Shown one piece after another: positions 1 through 11,189 of a stretch of DNA of 64,000 nucleotides. The stretch covers positions 67,310,951 through 67,374,950 of the forward strand of contig NC_081553.1 in the NCBI RefSeq assembly GCF_963082655.1, read 5' to 3'. Below the pieces are notes generated by a model. That model was not told the origin of the DNA. It worked only from the letters and a program-made list of their open reading frames with translations, and did no database searches. Position 1 is the first letter of the stretch. Each line of letters begins with the position of its first letter. The position numbers were made by a program, and so were the translations under genes. This stretch comes from Stomoxys calcitrans (taxonomy: Eukaryota; Arthropoda; Insecta; Diptera; Muscidae).

Positions 1-570
1 TGGGATAGTGAGTTATGTTAGGCCCTTCGAAGTCTTTCTCCAATTTGGCTCAGATCAGTCCAGATTTGTATATAGCTGCCATATAGACCGATCCGCCGAT
101 TTAGGGTCTTAGGCCCATAAAAGCCACATTTATTATCCGATTTTGCTGAAATTTGGGACAGTGAGTTGTGTTAGGCCCTTCGACATTTTTCTTCAATTTG
201 GCCCAGATCGGTTCAGATTTGTTTATAGCTGCCATATAGACCGATCTCTCGATTTAAGGTCTTGCGCCCATAAAAGGCGCATTTATTGTCCGATGTCGCC
301 GAAATTTGGGAAATTGAGTTGTGTTAGTTCCTTCGACATCATTTTCCTATTTGACCCAGATCGGTCCAGATTTGTATATAGCTGCCATATAGACCGATCT
401 CTCGATTAAAGGTCTTGGGCCCATAAAATGCGCATTTATTGTTCGATTTCGCCGAAATTTGATACAGTGAGTTGTGTTAGGTTCTTCGACATTTTCTGCA
501 ATTTGGCCCAAATCGGTCTAGATTTGGATATAGATGCCATATAGACCGATATCTCTATTTAAAGTCTTGT
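1..570 (+). mobile_element. DINE/INE-1-like element fragment, family A central tandem repeats
   Basis: The CCCATAAAA motif recurs at 114, 267 and 420, exactly 153 bp apart. The flanking ACCGATCT and ATATAGCTGCCATATAGACC motifs recur with the same period. Related arrays at 42.0-43.5 kb and 48.8-49.7 kb carry heads with a TA-rich core and a GTCY or GACGGA microsatellite. Known INE-1/DINE elements (non-autonomous Helentrons) have such heads and central repeats of about 150 bp. The segment is cut by the window start and ends in poly-T. A frame of 51 codons per unit stays open through part of it but is not considered a gene. Confidence 0.75.
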
Positions 571-1420
571 TTTTTGTTTGTTTTTTTATTTTTCTTCCCA
601 TTCACTTTTAATAACGCACAAATAAATATATAAATCACCATCCAATTATGTAGAGTGCAATCCATAATTACTTATTTGCTACTCTTTTCGATTAATTGTC
701 AAGGTCTTTGAAAACGTCACTTATGCGTCAATGGAATTTTTGATGGCAAAAGAAGCTCTTCTTTGACCAAAAAAGTTGTATCTCTTGGCCACGCGTATTT
801 TTCCAAGTTCTCGTGAATTCATGAATCGAAGCCAAACAAATCAATGATAAAGCGTGCGACTGCGCAGACAGTGTTAATAAACTAATGATGATTGAATTCA
901 ACGAACAACATAATCATCAACGCATATGAGCGTTATGGGGTTTTCAACCTACCACAATGCGAATCGGCTTGGCTAAGTCATAGTGGCAGTCTCTTTGATT
1001 GGATGTGGGTTTGTGTTACAGCCACAAAGTGGAAGTGAATGTGGAAGCGTGTGTATATTTCTGGACTAATATAATTTTAGCTCTGCCATGAAATTCGTTT
1101 TTTTCCGTTTTATAGGAAATTGTTAAAGGCAGAGAGTTTATGCTATTTTTGTTTTTTGGTTTGGTGCTCTTATTTCTCTTCAATTCTCGTATTTATCTTT
1201 TAACCATAATACGTTGGTATTGTTTTTTTTTTTTTTTTGGTTTTCTGGGTTTTTACCAATATCATTGCCATTATTACCCTAACTTGTAGTTGTCTCACAG
1301 ACCAGCCATACAGCCAGCCAGCCAGCTTACAAATCTGTCTGCCTTGGCAACGTCATGATGCGATTTTGTGACTACGAGCGGTGGCTGTGACGTTGATTTT
1401 GTTTAATTTCGAGTGTTTTG
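571..1420. other. AT-rich non-coding sequence
   Basis: No gene is recognised. The stretch holds T-tracts, a short CCAG-type repeat near 1303-1325 and no period-153 repeats. It lies directly upstream of a TATA/initiator-like site, so it could be promoter-proximal DNA, but this is inference. Confidence 0.4.
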
Positions 1421-1460
1421 TATAAAACCATTGTGACCGGCAATTGGTGCCAACAGTTCA
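1421..1460 (+). promoter_or_regulatory. Putative TATA-box core promoter
   Basis: TATAAAA at 1421-1427 is followed about 30 bp later by CAACAGTTCA (1451-1460), which resembles the fly initiator consensus TCAKTY. A possible splice donor GTAAGT follows near 1566. No coding exon was found in the next kilobase, so it would serve a gene whose coding part lies further downstream, or it may be fortuitous. Confidence 0.3.
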
Positions 1461-2305
1461 AATTGTAACCTAGCAAAGGTAGTTCACAATACTACCAATT
1501 TTGTTAACTTTGTCGTAAGGACTAGATCTTAATCCCTTACAAGTAATAGAGAGCAGCAACAGAAAGTAAGTTCACTATAAGGATACACAACAAGAAACAT
1601 TAAAAGTGCAAATTTAATATAAAAAAAAAAGAAAAAACAATCAACAAAAACAAAATCCAATTAAAAGTTTATTTTGAATTTTATAGTTAAAGAAGATGTA
1701 TGAAATTGTGGAAAAACTTGAAAAAAAAAGTTATATAGTGTAAACATAACTGATTTTGAACTATGTTATAGTGAATTAAAACAACAACTCTTTGGACTGC
1801 AAAGGAAATAAATTAACAAATGAAAATCTTTTAGTTAAAAATCAAAGAATATATTCAAAACAAATGCAGATAAAAAGTGCATGTGAGAAAATGCTAGAAA
1901 AGAAGTGGTTAAGAAATCAAGTGTTGAAAAAAACAAGTATGTTCAAGCTAAAGTGGGTCAAAGCTGGGCATTCGATGCCCTAAATCTTAGTGAATATTAA
2001 AGAAAAGTAGTTTCAACAAATTCAGCGGAATATACTTTTGTAGCAACATTTAAACCCTGATAATAAAAAAAGGGACCGATAAGATCCGGTGAAGGTACAT
2101 AGGTGTTTGTGTGAGTGTTAGGAGTTTCACCATCCGCTCTAGTTCTTCATTTCTCCTATTTCTTTTATTCGTGACCTCGTTTCCTCCGAGTGAACGCACC
2201 TATGGTGGGCAACCCAATCAACTTAATCTAACCTTAAAGCCCTTAATGAAAATTCGGTCAAAATTCAATTAGCCTATATTATTTGTATATTGCCTTACAA
2301 CGAAT
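1461..2305. other. A-rich non-coding stretch
   Basis: The stretch is A-rich. A 63-codon open frame at 1792-1983 is lysine-rich, starts in A-rich sequence and shows no recognisable domain, so I treat it as chance. This could be 5' untranslated or intronic DNA if the site at 1421 is a real promoter. Confidence 0.35.
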
Positions 2306-2818
2306 TGTTGCAAGTTTGCCTGAATATTTAAGTTCGAATGATTTAGGCTGCTTTCCTTCTTTATCTCTCTTCTTTAAGCTTGTTCAGGTGGCTGGAAGTC
2401 GAAGAAGTCGCGCTAATAGTTTTCCCACAACCAAACTTGAAGCTTGTTCGCTAGCTTGGATCGTTGGAGGATTCTTTCCATTCGCGCTAATTCCCCTGCA
2501 TCATCTTCTTTGCCCCGTTTGCTCAGCCGGATCGGAAGAAGATTTCTAAAGAACATGTTCTCTTTCTACTCCTCTCTTGGCAGCCTGTTCGCCTATTTTG
2601 GATGTAGAGAGAAACTTTCAATACCAAAACAACTTTTCAGCAACTTTTCAGCTTCATTTTCTAAACATTTTCGCTTTTTAAGTCTCACACATCAGATATT
2701 GTACTCACTCTCTATATAAGTCCCACACCGAAGTGACCAAGATTATCACGCCCTCTGTTGCAAAATCATGCACCAATAAAGACTACCTTTAAGAATAAAT
2801 AAAAAACGTTAATCACAC
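2306..2818 (+). repeat. Possible solo LTR
   Basis: The segment begins near a TG dinucleotide and ends near CACA. It contains TATATAAG at about 2714-2721 and AATAAA at 2775-2780 with a second AATAAA near 2794. This is the U3-R-U5 order and spacing expected of an insect LTR promoter and polyadenylation site. I see no primer-binding site after it and no clear target-site duplication. Two overlapping open frames (2283-2549 and 2444-2719) lie inside and have no recognisable content. Confidence 0.35.
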
Positions 2819-2923
2819 AGGTTTTTATTTATTTTTAATATCATGTCGTACACAATCCTTTCACCTCGACACGCTACCACCCGAATCCAAAGAGGTTTTC
2901 ACGTACACTTTTTCTTTGGCGGT

Positions 2924-2940
2924 GAGAGAGAGAGAGAGAG
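2924..2940. repeat. (GA)n microsatellite
   Basis: Uninterrupted GA dinucleotides, continuing imperfectly to about 2950. Confidence 0.85.
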
Positions 2941-3011
2941 CGTGAGAGTGAAAAACACTTGGAGAGTTTTTCCTAAATGAGAGGATTCATATTTCAAATT
3001 TACTTTTGTCT

Positions 3012-3325
3012 AGTCATTAACTTACCTTGATGAATGGAAGCACTTTATTCCCTAAGGTATCGTCGTAATCCCCAACACACATTTGGTTCCAAATGCAGAA
3101 AATGGGTACCTAAGAATATATTCCTTAGAACCCCCAGAACGCCGTGAAACATGTTGGCGTCTCATAGATGATTTGTGGTGGTTTTTCTGTATCTGGTCTA
3201 TATGCCATTTTCTGTATTAGGGGCACAATGTGTTTTTTATTACGACGATATCATAGGGAATAAAATGCTTCCATTTTCCGAGGAAAAAATGCCACTTAAG
3301 TGACAGTTCAGGTAAGTTAATGACT
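3012..3325. repeat. Foldback MITE with long inverted ends
   Basis: AGTCATTAACTTACCT (3012-3027) is the exact reverse complement of the end at 3310-3325. Inside, the left arm from GGAAGCACTTTATTCC to CGTCGTAAT pairs with ATTACGACGATATCATAGGG to GCTTCC on the right at about 30 of 34 positions. There is no coding capacity, so it is a non-autonomous element about 314 bp long. I could not assign a superfamily because no clear target duplication is visible. Confidence 0.7.
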
Positions 3326-3390
3326 CAAAGCACTCTCCCAGACTAGCGGAATTCTAGTTCCGAGAGTTTGTTGTACAGAGTTTGGATCGC

Positions 3391-3682
3391 CTTGACACCA
3401 AACGTGCTCATTTCAGTACCATACGGTATTGACAGTAAAGCAACACCATATGGTACTAAAACAATACTGGCTGGCATGGTTGAACCATAAAATGCTTAGT
3501 ACCATTTGGTACTTGCTCCATTACCGAACTGGTATTGGTTTTAATACAAATCAGTTATTGGTTTTAGCACCAGACCTCAACAACAATTCTGGTGCGATGA
3601 CAAGAATTTAAATGTGACGTCTTCAATTCTTAACAGCCTATTTTGTCTGGCATTGAATTGATACCAAATGGTATTAAAAATC
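3391..3682 (+). repeat. ATACC/GGTAT dyad repeat element, copy 1
   Basis: It shares ordered motifs with 17141-17290 and the minus strand of 51373-51552: ACCAAACGTGCTYATTT, then ACCATACGGTATTGA, then AAAGCAAC.CCATATGGTA, then AACTGGTATTGGTTTTAATAC. It has multiple ATACC and GGTAT half-sites and no coding capacity. It ends near ATACCAAATGGTATTAAAAA. Confidence 0.65.
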
Positions 3683-3727
3683 TTTGCCAATGGCGCGAAC
3701 ATAATAATACCAGTAACTCCTTGACAA

Positions 3728-5442
3728 TATTCGTCTTAGACCCCATAAAGTAGTTATAATCTTTATCGTCATGACTTTTGGAGTCGATCTAGCCATGGCC
3801 TTCCGTCTGTCTGTCGAAAGCACTCTAACTTTTGAAGGAGTAAAGCTGGGCGTTTGAAATTTCGCACGAATACTTCCTACAAGTGTAGTTCGGTGGGGAT
3901 TGTAAATGGGCTACATCGGTCCATGTTTTGACATAGCATCCATATAAAACGATCTCGGATCTTGAGCTTCTGGAGGGCCCAATTCTTATCCGATTTGTCT
4001 GAAAACTGTGCTTAGTATGGCCCAAATCGGTTTATAACCTATTATAGCTGCCGGTTAGACTTGTTTAGCCTCTAGAGGGCCAAATTCTTATCCAATTCGG
4101 CTGAAATTTTGCATGATGTGTTTTGTTATGACTTTTAACCACTGTGCTTAGTATATTGTAAATGGGTTCAATACCTGATATAGCTCAAATATGAACCGAT
4201 CTCCCGATTTTACTTTTCGAGTCTCTATAGGGTACAATTCTTATCCAATTTGAAATTTCGTACAACGACTCCCCCATGACCTTACAAATACGTGCCAAAT
4301 ATGGTTTGAATCGGTCTTTAGTCTGATATGGATCCCATATTATCCCGATTTTACATTTTGAGCCCCTTAATTAATCTTTAATCTAAATCTTTATTCGAAA
4401 TTTTGCACATTGACTTCTATTTATGATCTCCATTATCCTAACCAAGTATGGTTCGAAGCGGTCCATTACCTGATATAGCTCCAATAGCATGGCCATTTAT
4501 CCATTATCCTTTGTTTGCCTTTAAGAGATACCGGGCAAAGAACTTGCCAAATTCTATCCATGATGGAACATATATAAGATTTGGTCCAGCCGAACTTAGC
4601 ATGCATTCACTTGTTATACCTAACATCATAAGATGGGTCATTCCGTTTGTTACACCCCGAAATATTGATCTGCGACCCCATAAACATATATATTTTGGAT
4701 CGTGTCGACATTCTGAGTCCATGGTTGTCGAAATCACCATAGCAGTCAAAGGTGTAGAGATAGTCTCTCAAAATTTTGCAAAGATACTTCTTATTGACGT
4801 AGGTAGTTGAAGTTTAGATTTTGATATAGCCCCCATTTAAACCGATCCCCGGGTTTGACTTCTTGAGCCCTTAGAAGCCTCAATTTTCATCAGACTTGGC
4901 TGACATTTGGAACAAAGACCTGTGTTATGACTTCCAACATCCACGCCATGTACTATCATAGTCGGTCTATAAACTGATATAGCCCCCATATAAACTGATC
5001 CCCGGGTTAGTATTATTGAGCCCCTAGAAGTCTTAATTTTATTCCGATTTGGCTTAAATTTGGAATAAAGTCTTGTATTATGACTTCGTATATCTATGTC
5101 AAGTATGATCTGAATCGGTCTATAAGCAGATATAGCTCTCATACAAACCGATCCTAAATGTTCTCCTGATTTCGTTGAAATTTGATCCTAAAACCTATTT
5201 AATGACTTACAACATCAGTGCCAAGTTTTATTTGAATCGGTCAATATGGTGATATAGGCCCCCCAAGTACCGATTTCCCGATATGAATTCTTGAGACCAT
5301 TGAAGCCTCAATCAACTCCCGATTTTATTGCTACAAAATAATTCAAATACAAATTCAGTTAAGAGGGTACATTTTTAGGGGAATCTATGGTGGTGGGTAC
5401 CGAAGATTTGGACCGGTCATACATAGCGTGTTTTTACTTGTT
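3728..5442 (+). mobile_element. DINE-like element, family C array
   Basis: The head carries CCCCATAAAGT, a degenerate TA stretch, GTCGATCTAGCCATGG and CCGTCTGTCTGTCGAAAGCA, matching the core and GTCY microsatellite order of INE-1-type elements. About ten diverged units follow, with ACCGATCTC, GAGCCTCTAGAGGG and ATCCGATTTGGCTGAAAT motifs. The tail reads GGTGGTGGGTACC then a diverged TTTTTACTTG. Several short open frames inside are by-products of the repeat units. Confidence 0.7.
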
Positions 5443-6094
5443 TAAGTTGAATTTTTCAGCATTAAATATTTCCTACTCTCACTTAAATATTTACTGGGAA
5501 ATTGTTACTGGAAAGGTACGGAACACTCCTAATATTGCGCATCAATCGGTAAATAAAAAAACAGCTGATTACATATTACCATCTGTTTCAATTTATCGGG
5601 TCGAAAGTCACTAGCCGACACTCATATGCCGATTAAAGTTTATCGATAGGATGAGAAATAAATGAATATAAACCCTGATATATTTGAGTTCTATATAGCG
5701 CAGCGCAACAAAAATTGTGTGGAAACGACATCTATCCAGTACAACAAAGCTCTGAAGAATGTAAAACATCTGTGTCTTCAAAATTGTCGCAGGTTTCGAT
5801 ATAACTCCTATATAATCTATTTTCTGATATCGCCTTTTTAAGGATGTGGTAAACCAATTTTGTTGTCTTATCGTAGCGAAATCTCACAGGGTTCTATTTG
5901 ATCTTTCAAAAGGTATCCAAATTAAAGTCTGACTAGATTTCGAGATAAGTTCTACATATAAAAAGTACTACGTACACCAGGTGGTGTAGGGTATTATTAA
6001 GTCGGCTGCGCCCAACTTTTGCCTCTACTTACTGGTTTTCCATTGCCGGTGTTTGTGTGTGTAGTGGTAGACTTAATTTCTGCTCAACTACATT
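5443..6094. other. Unassigned sequence with a decayed repeat end
   Basis: No gene is seen. From about 5640 the sequence resembles a decayed tandem-repeat element and closes with GGTGTAGGGTATTATTAAGTCGG near 5979, an end type also seen in the family D arrays (29.4 kb and 54.0 kb). Confidence 0.4.
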
Positions 6095-6190
6095 ATCTCC
6101 CATGGCATACACATGTTGCTGTGCATCTTTTGGAAGTTGTGTCAAATGGCTTCGAATGCTAGATAACGGCAGCGGCTCTCGCTGTAGCTC
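6095..6190 (+). repeat. Fragment related to the 11.7-12.0 kb inverted repeat
   Basis: The segment reads CACATGTTGCTGTGCATCTT, TTGGAAGTTGTGTCAAATGG, CTTCGAATGCTAGATAACGG. This matches the arm of the inverted repeat at 11686-11982 and continues into the same CTCTCGCTGT word. It shows that the arm belongs to a dispersed family. Confidence 0.5.
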
Positions 6191-6535
6191 TAGATGCAAT
6201 TTTGAGTTTTGTTTTTGTCCTTCAAGGCTTGTGTATCCAGTACTAAAATAAAACCCAGCAATATTCAGAAATACAAATTCCCTTAACAAGATACGATAAA
6301 TTTCAATCCTAGAATGAGTAACAGGCTCTTAAACTTCAATAACAATTTCTTTTTTTAAATGTCAATACAATCAATAACATATTGTAAAACATGATAAGCC
6401 TCTCTTAGTTGCAATTAAAATTTCCAAGAAATTTATTTTTATTTGCATATATCCCACAAATGTTTTCATCCATGTTTCCAATATGCAATATGCATACGTA
6501 AAAAATTCCATTTCAATATTAAATTGTTATTGTAC
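6191..6535. other. AT-rich unassigned sequence
   Basis: No gene, array or recognised element. The sequence is AT-rich up to the head of the next DINE-like element. Confidence 0.4.
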
Positions 6536-8800
6536 CCAACACCGTAGGATAGGGGGTATATTCATTTAGTCATTCCGTGTGCAACACATCGAAATATCAA
6601 TTTCCGACCCTACAAAGTATATATATTTTGGATCGTCGTAAAATTCTAAGATGATTTAACTATGTCCGTGTGTCTGTCCGTGTGTCCGACCTTCTGTTGT
6701 AATCACTCTACAGCCTTCAAAAATTTAGATATTGAGCTGAAATTTGGCACAGATACATACGTCTTTTTGATGCACGCTGGTTAGGTAAGGTTAGGTTAAA
6801 AAGAGGGCGCAGATATTAATCCGCCCCATGCCCCTATAAAGTAACCTTTAAAAAGAAAATTTTAAGTTAGGAATTCCGTGCTACTTACAAAATCCTTAAT
6901 TGATGTTCAATACCACTCCCCTAAATTGGTTCATGTCTGATATTGTGTCTCCGCCTAAGAACCGGTATCAGTTGGACGCGAAAGCCGGGAAATGACAAAG
7001 GAAATGCTCCAACGTCTCATCATCTTCCCCGCATGCCCTATATATGATATCACTTGCCGCACTGAATTTACATAAGTGAGCTCGTAGTCCTATGTGTTCC
7101 GTTATGATACCAATAGCTATACTGACCTCCTTCTTGCTTCCTTTCAGTAATAGCCTTGTCTTCTCACGATCTGGATCCCCCCCATAGGATTTTCGCCGTC
7201 CTACCGATCGTTTCGCTGTTCCACAATGTTGCATGCGCATTCGTCGCCCACTCCCTTAACTCGGACTGCATCGACCCGAAAGGCTTCGGGTTAAGTTCTT
7301 GAACGGGCCAAATCGGACCATATTTGGATATGGCTGCTATATAGATCGATTTTCCGATAAAGGGTTTAATGCCCATAAATGCTTTATTTTTCATCCGATT
7401 TTGATGAAATTTGAAATAGTGAGTAGTTTTAAGCCTCCCGAGATCTGACCCAAATATGGTCTATATCGGACTATATATAGCTGCCATATATACCGATCTG
7501 CCGATAAAGGTTCTGAAGCCCATAAAAGCTTTATTTTTTAACCGATTTCGCTGAAATTTTAAATGGAGGGTTATCTTAAGCCCCTTGATATCCGACATAT
7601 ATAGTTAACAAATCGGTCTATATTTAGGTATAGCTGTCATATAGACCGATAAAGGGTCTGAAGCCCATAAAAGCCTTATTTTTTAACCGATTTCGCTGAA
7701 ATTCGAAACATTGAGAACTTTTAGCTCTCCTAACATAGGACCCAAATATTGTTCAGATCGGACTATATTTAAATATAGCTGCCATATATATATCGATTTG
7801 CCGATAAAGGGTCTGAAGACCATAAACGCTTTATTGATTACACGATTTCGCTGAAATTTGCAGCAGTGGGTTATCTTAAGCCTACCGACATCTGACCTAA
7901 ATATGGTTCAGATCGGTCCATATTTAGATATAGCTGCCATATATACCGATCAGCCGATAAAGGGTCTGAAGCCCATAAAAGCTTTATTTTTTAACCGATT
8001 TCTCTGAAATTTGAAACAGAGGGTTATCTGAAGCCTCCTGATATCGGGCCTATATATGGATCAAATCGGACTATATTTAGGTATAGCTGCCATATAGCCC
8101 GATCTCCAGATATAGTGCCTAAAGTCCATAAAAGCTTTATTTTTTAACCGATTTCGCTGAAATTTGAAGCATTGAATAGTTTTACGCCTCCTAACATATG
8201 TCCCAAATATGGTTTAGATCGGACTATATTTAAGTATAGCTGCCATATAGACTAATCTCCAAATAAAAGGTCTGAATCCCCTAGAAACTTTATTTTTTAA
8301 CCGATTTCACTGAAATTTGACACATTGAGTAGTTATACGCCTCCTAACATAGAACTCAAGTTTGGTTCAGATCGAATTTAGATATAGCTGCCATATAGAC
8401 CGATCTCCCGATTAAGGGTCTGAAGCCCATAAAAGCTTTATTTTTTAACCGATTTCGCTTAAATTGGAAACAGTGGTTAGTCTTAGTTCTCCCGACATCC
8501 GTCCCAAATATGATTCGGATCGGACTTTATTTAGATATAGCTGTCATATAAGCCGATGTGCCGATTAAGGGTCTGAAGCTCATTAAAGCTTTATTTAATA
8601 CCCGATTTTGTTGAAACTTGAAATACAAAATTCAACAGTGACTTTGATTTATAAGACCACTCAATATCCGTGTCGAATTTTGGGTGCATAAGTTATCCAA
8701 TTTTCACCGGATTGTGACGAAAGGGGGTTTACATATATACCCAAGGTGGTGGGTATCCAAAGTTCGGTTCCGGCCAAACTTAATGCCTTTTTATTTGTTT
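6536..8800 (+). mobile_element. DINE-like element, family B array, interrupted
   Basis: The head (6536-6786) has ACCGTAGGATAGGGGGTATA, TCATTCCGTGTGCAACACAT, AGTATATATATTTTGGATCG and a GTCY-like stretch. The body (7287-8640) has nine units with landmark CCCATAAAAGC at about 7372, 7519, 7664, 7819, 7972, 8125, 8278, 8426 and 8579; most spacings are 153 bp. The tail is CCCAAGGTGGTGGGTATCC then GCCTTTTTATTTG. A LINE fragment (6787-7287) splits head from body; the uninterrupted arrangement is seen at 16.26 kb. Confidence 0.8.
6787..7287 (-). pseudogene. Non-LTR retrotransposon 3' fragment (end of RNase H region)
   Basis: On the minus strand, 7240-6968 encodes 90 residues. They include CGTAKRSVGRRKS, the KGSKKEVSIAIGIITEHIGL block, a RACGEDDETLEHFLCHFPAF zinc-knuckle-like end, and a stop. 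This is the C-terminal layout of ORF2 in RNase H-bearing fly LINEs (I/R1/LOA groups). The 3' side ends in TTAACCTAACCTTACC, a simple-repeat tail. It lacks the reverse transcriptase and any start, so it is a 5'-truncated dead copy nested inside a DINE-like element. The clade is uncertain. Confidence 0.7.
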
Positions 8801-10355
8801 TTCTTTAGTTTCATTATTATATTCCAAAGAAGAAGACTCGCCCCTCTCAACCTTCACATTTGTGAATGAAGAAAAATTTGTCAATTTTTTTCTCCTATTT
8901 GTTTACCCAAGTTTTTTACTTCGTCTTCAAATATTGCCATTTATTTGGAAATACAGCCATCCTACCATATACATGCAATGGTACAATTTATTATGCATCA
9001 AATGAGTTTTTTGCTATGTTTCTTCCCATTTTGAAGGCTTCATTATTTGTTTTTGAACATTCAGGACGGTAATTCAATTCTTGACTGCCATATGGCAAAG
9101 TCACACTGCATTGGGTTCATATCGTTCATATCCTACGCATGAGATTAATTTTCATAATAAAAGCTTCCTCATTTTCGTAGAAATGTTGCAAGCATAAGGT
9201 TTCTGTTGAAGGAGATGGCGCATGAGGATGTCATGTTGCCAACGCCACAAAGTCTTTAAGAAATGTCTGCAAACAGACAGTGACACGGGGATGTAATCAT
9301 GATGGCACAAATGAAGGAAAGGCTTCCGAATGAGCACAACTGTCACAAACAAAGTTATCATGGCACATCATCATGAGAATTATTTGTAGGCTTTGGTATT
9401 TTTAGGTTTCTTTGTTGAATTTTATTTTAATTTTCTTGCATTATATGCTTATTTTAATGCGTGTCGTTGTTTGTTCGACACGCCATTTGTTTTTATTTGT
9501 CAGAATAACCAAGTTTGTCTTCCTTATTATTATAATTGTATTATTATAAGGGTTTTATATTTCAATTAGCGTAAGTGTAATAACTTGTGATTGCATGTAA
9601 TGCGACATTTCCCAATGAACTTTTGATAAGTAGACCTAGAAGACAAATTTAAATAATGTCTTATGATTAAGATAACATTTTTGGAGAAAGCCAGCAAAAT
9701 AGTGAAGCATCCTAATCAACACTAAAAAGTCAACTAAAAAGTTCAATGAAATTTATAGAAAAAAACTATATTTTTATTTAAATAGCAAATGTCATAAAAA
9801 ACTTTATTCAAACCTTTTTTTTTTTTTTTTGTCCTCATTATGGAGGTGTTAATGCAAGCATAATCTATTATACATTTATTTTCTTTTTTTATCACTTATG
9901 TTAATAGTTTTATGATTCATCTGCTGATTAGGTTCAATGAATTTGATAATATATTCGCATTGTGTTTGTAAACAAAACTGCCATCAATTTGCATCATAAC
10001 CCATTTTTTCAAGGTTTTCTATAAACGAATTCAACAGCGTTTGGTTGGTTTAAAAATAAGTTATTAACGATAAAACAAAGAAAAATAGCAACAACAATTT
10101 TTTAATGTCAAAGCATTCACAGGGGATTATCATTGAAAAGGTTCAATGACCTTGTTTTAAAATTCATCGATTTTTGAATGACAATCTCTCTTTTTTGGTT
10201 CACATGACCCCTTTTTTAGGAGCACGATATCCACGTGAGGGTGAATATCAGATGGTGACTAAAATTCAATGGATTAAAGCCTATGAATCATAACAAACAT
10301 CAACTTTCAGCCAAATTGGAAAAGTATTGTTGTAGTCTTACATGGCTCAAAAATA
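8801..10355. other. AT-rich sequence without recognised genes
   Basis: No gene is recognised. The stretch contains T-runs, for example near 9817-9830. Short open frames (8866-9072 and 9152-9361) have no domain and no splice context worth reporting. Confidence 0.4.
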
Positions 10356-10755
10356 GATCTGGCAAAATATCGATGGCCGTATCGATATTTAATTTTTTGA
10401 CTGAATATCGATTGATATTTTTCCGATGAATACTATCGCAAAAGTAAAATTTTTTGCAAAACTAACAAAAATAAGCAATCCGACACTGAATATATCCTTT
10501 AAGATACATTGCGCCTATAGAGGGCGCAATTTTCATCCAATAAGGCAAACATTTTGTACAATCATTTCTCTCATGACTTTATTAACCTTGGTTTTATTTG
10601 ATCTGTGCATTGATATTGCTTCTATTGCTGAATTTCCTGATTTTTACTTCTCATTTTTGTTTGAAATATAGGGGATGGGAAGGGAATTCACGATACTATC
10701 GATATTTATTATTAAAACTATCGAATGTTGCGATTACCGATTGTTTGCCAGCTCT
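10356..10755. mobile_element. Possible MITE with imperfect inverted ends
   Basis: AGATCTGGCAAAATATCGAT (10356-10375) pairs with ACCGATTGTTTGCCAGCTCT (10736-10755) at 16 of 20 positions. Both ends are followed inward by ATCGATATT motifs. The interior at about 10505-10590 holds one decayed family C unit (AGAGGGCGCAATTTTCATCC), suggesting a nested remnant. No target-site duplication is evident. Confidence 0.45.
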
Positions 10756-11189
10756 ACTCAAGAAACAAATTTAAAAGATATTGGCCATATGGCAGTTTCT
10801 TGTAATATGAACCTATTTGGTCAATAATAATCGCAACTTAAGAACTTGAGAGAGGGACAGACATGTAGCAGACTGGCATCTAATGTCTGCTATTAGTTGG
10901 GTTTTTTTTTTAATTTTGATCAAAAATGTTCTCAAGCCAAGTTAAAAAAATTATAAAAATTTATCGAGATAAAAAAAAAAAATGTTTACAAAATTTTTTG
11001 AAATTTTTCTAAAGACAAAATTTAATGAAATGTTTTCTAAAACCAAACTTCAATGAAACAATAAAATTTCCAAGAAATGAAATTTTTCAACACAAGGCGA
11101 ATTTGAATAAATTTTTTCTACAGAAAAATTTTAATTTTAATTTTTCATCTTTTAAATCCTTTTTTTTGATTTTTCGATATACATACAGC
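10756..11189. other. A/T-rich repeat-like filler
   Basis: The stretch is dominated by AAAATTTTT-type words (AAATTTTTCTAAAGACAAAA and variants), as also seen at 13060-13310 and 55.9-56.1 kb. It is probably old repeat sequence. No gene is seen. Confidence 0.4.

Noticed and set aside
1..570. CRISPR-like array
   Set aside because: The 153-bp period has no short identical repeats separated by unique spacers, and eukaryotic DINE arrays explain it.
2065..2240. LINE 3' tail at AACTTAATCTAACCTT
   Set aside because: Only a short word resembles the TTAACC-type tail and no LINE coding sequence is adjacent.
4448..4810. 120-codon plus-strand ORF
   Set aside because: It is translated from diverged DINE family C units and its residues recur in other arrays.
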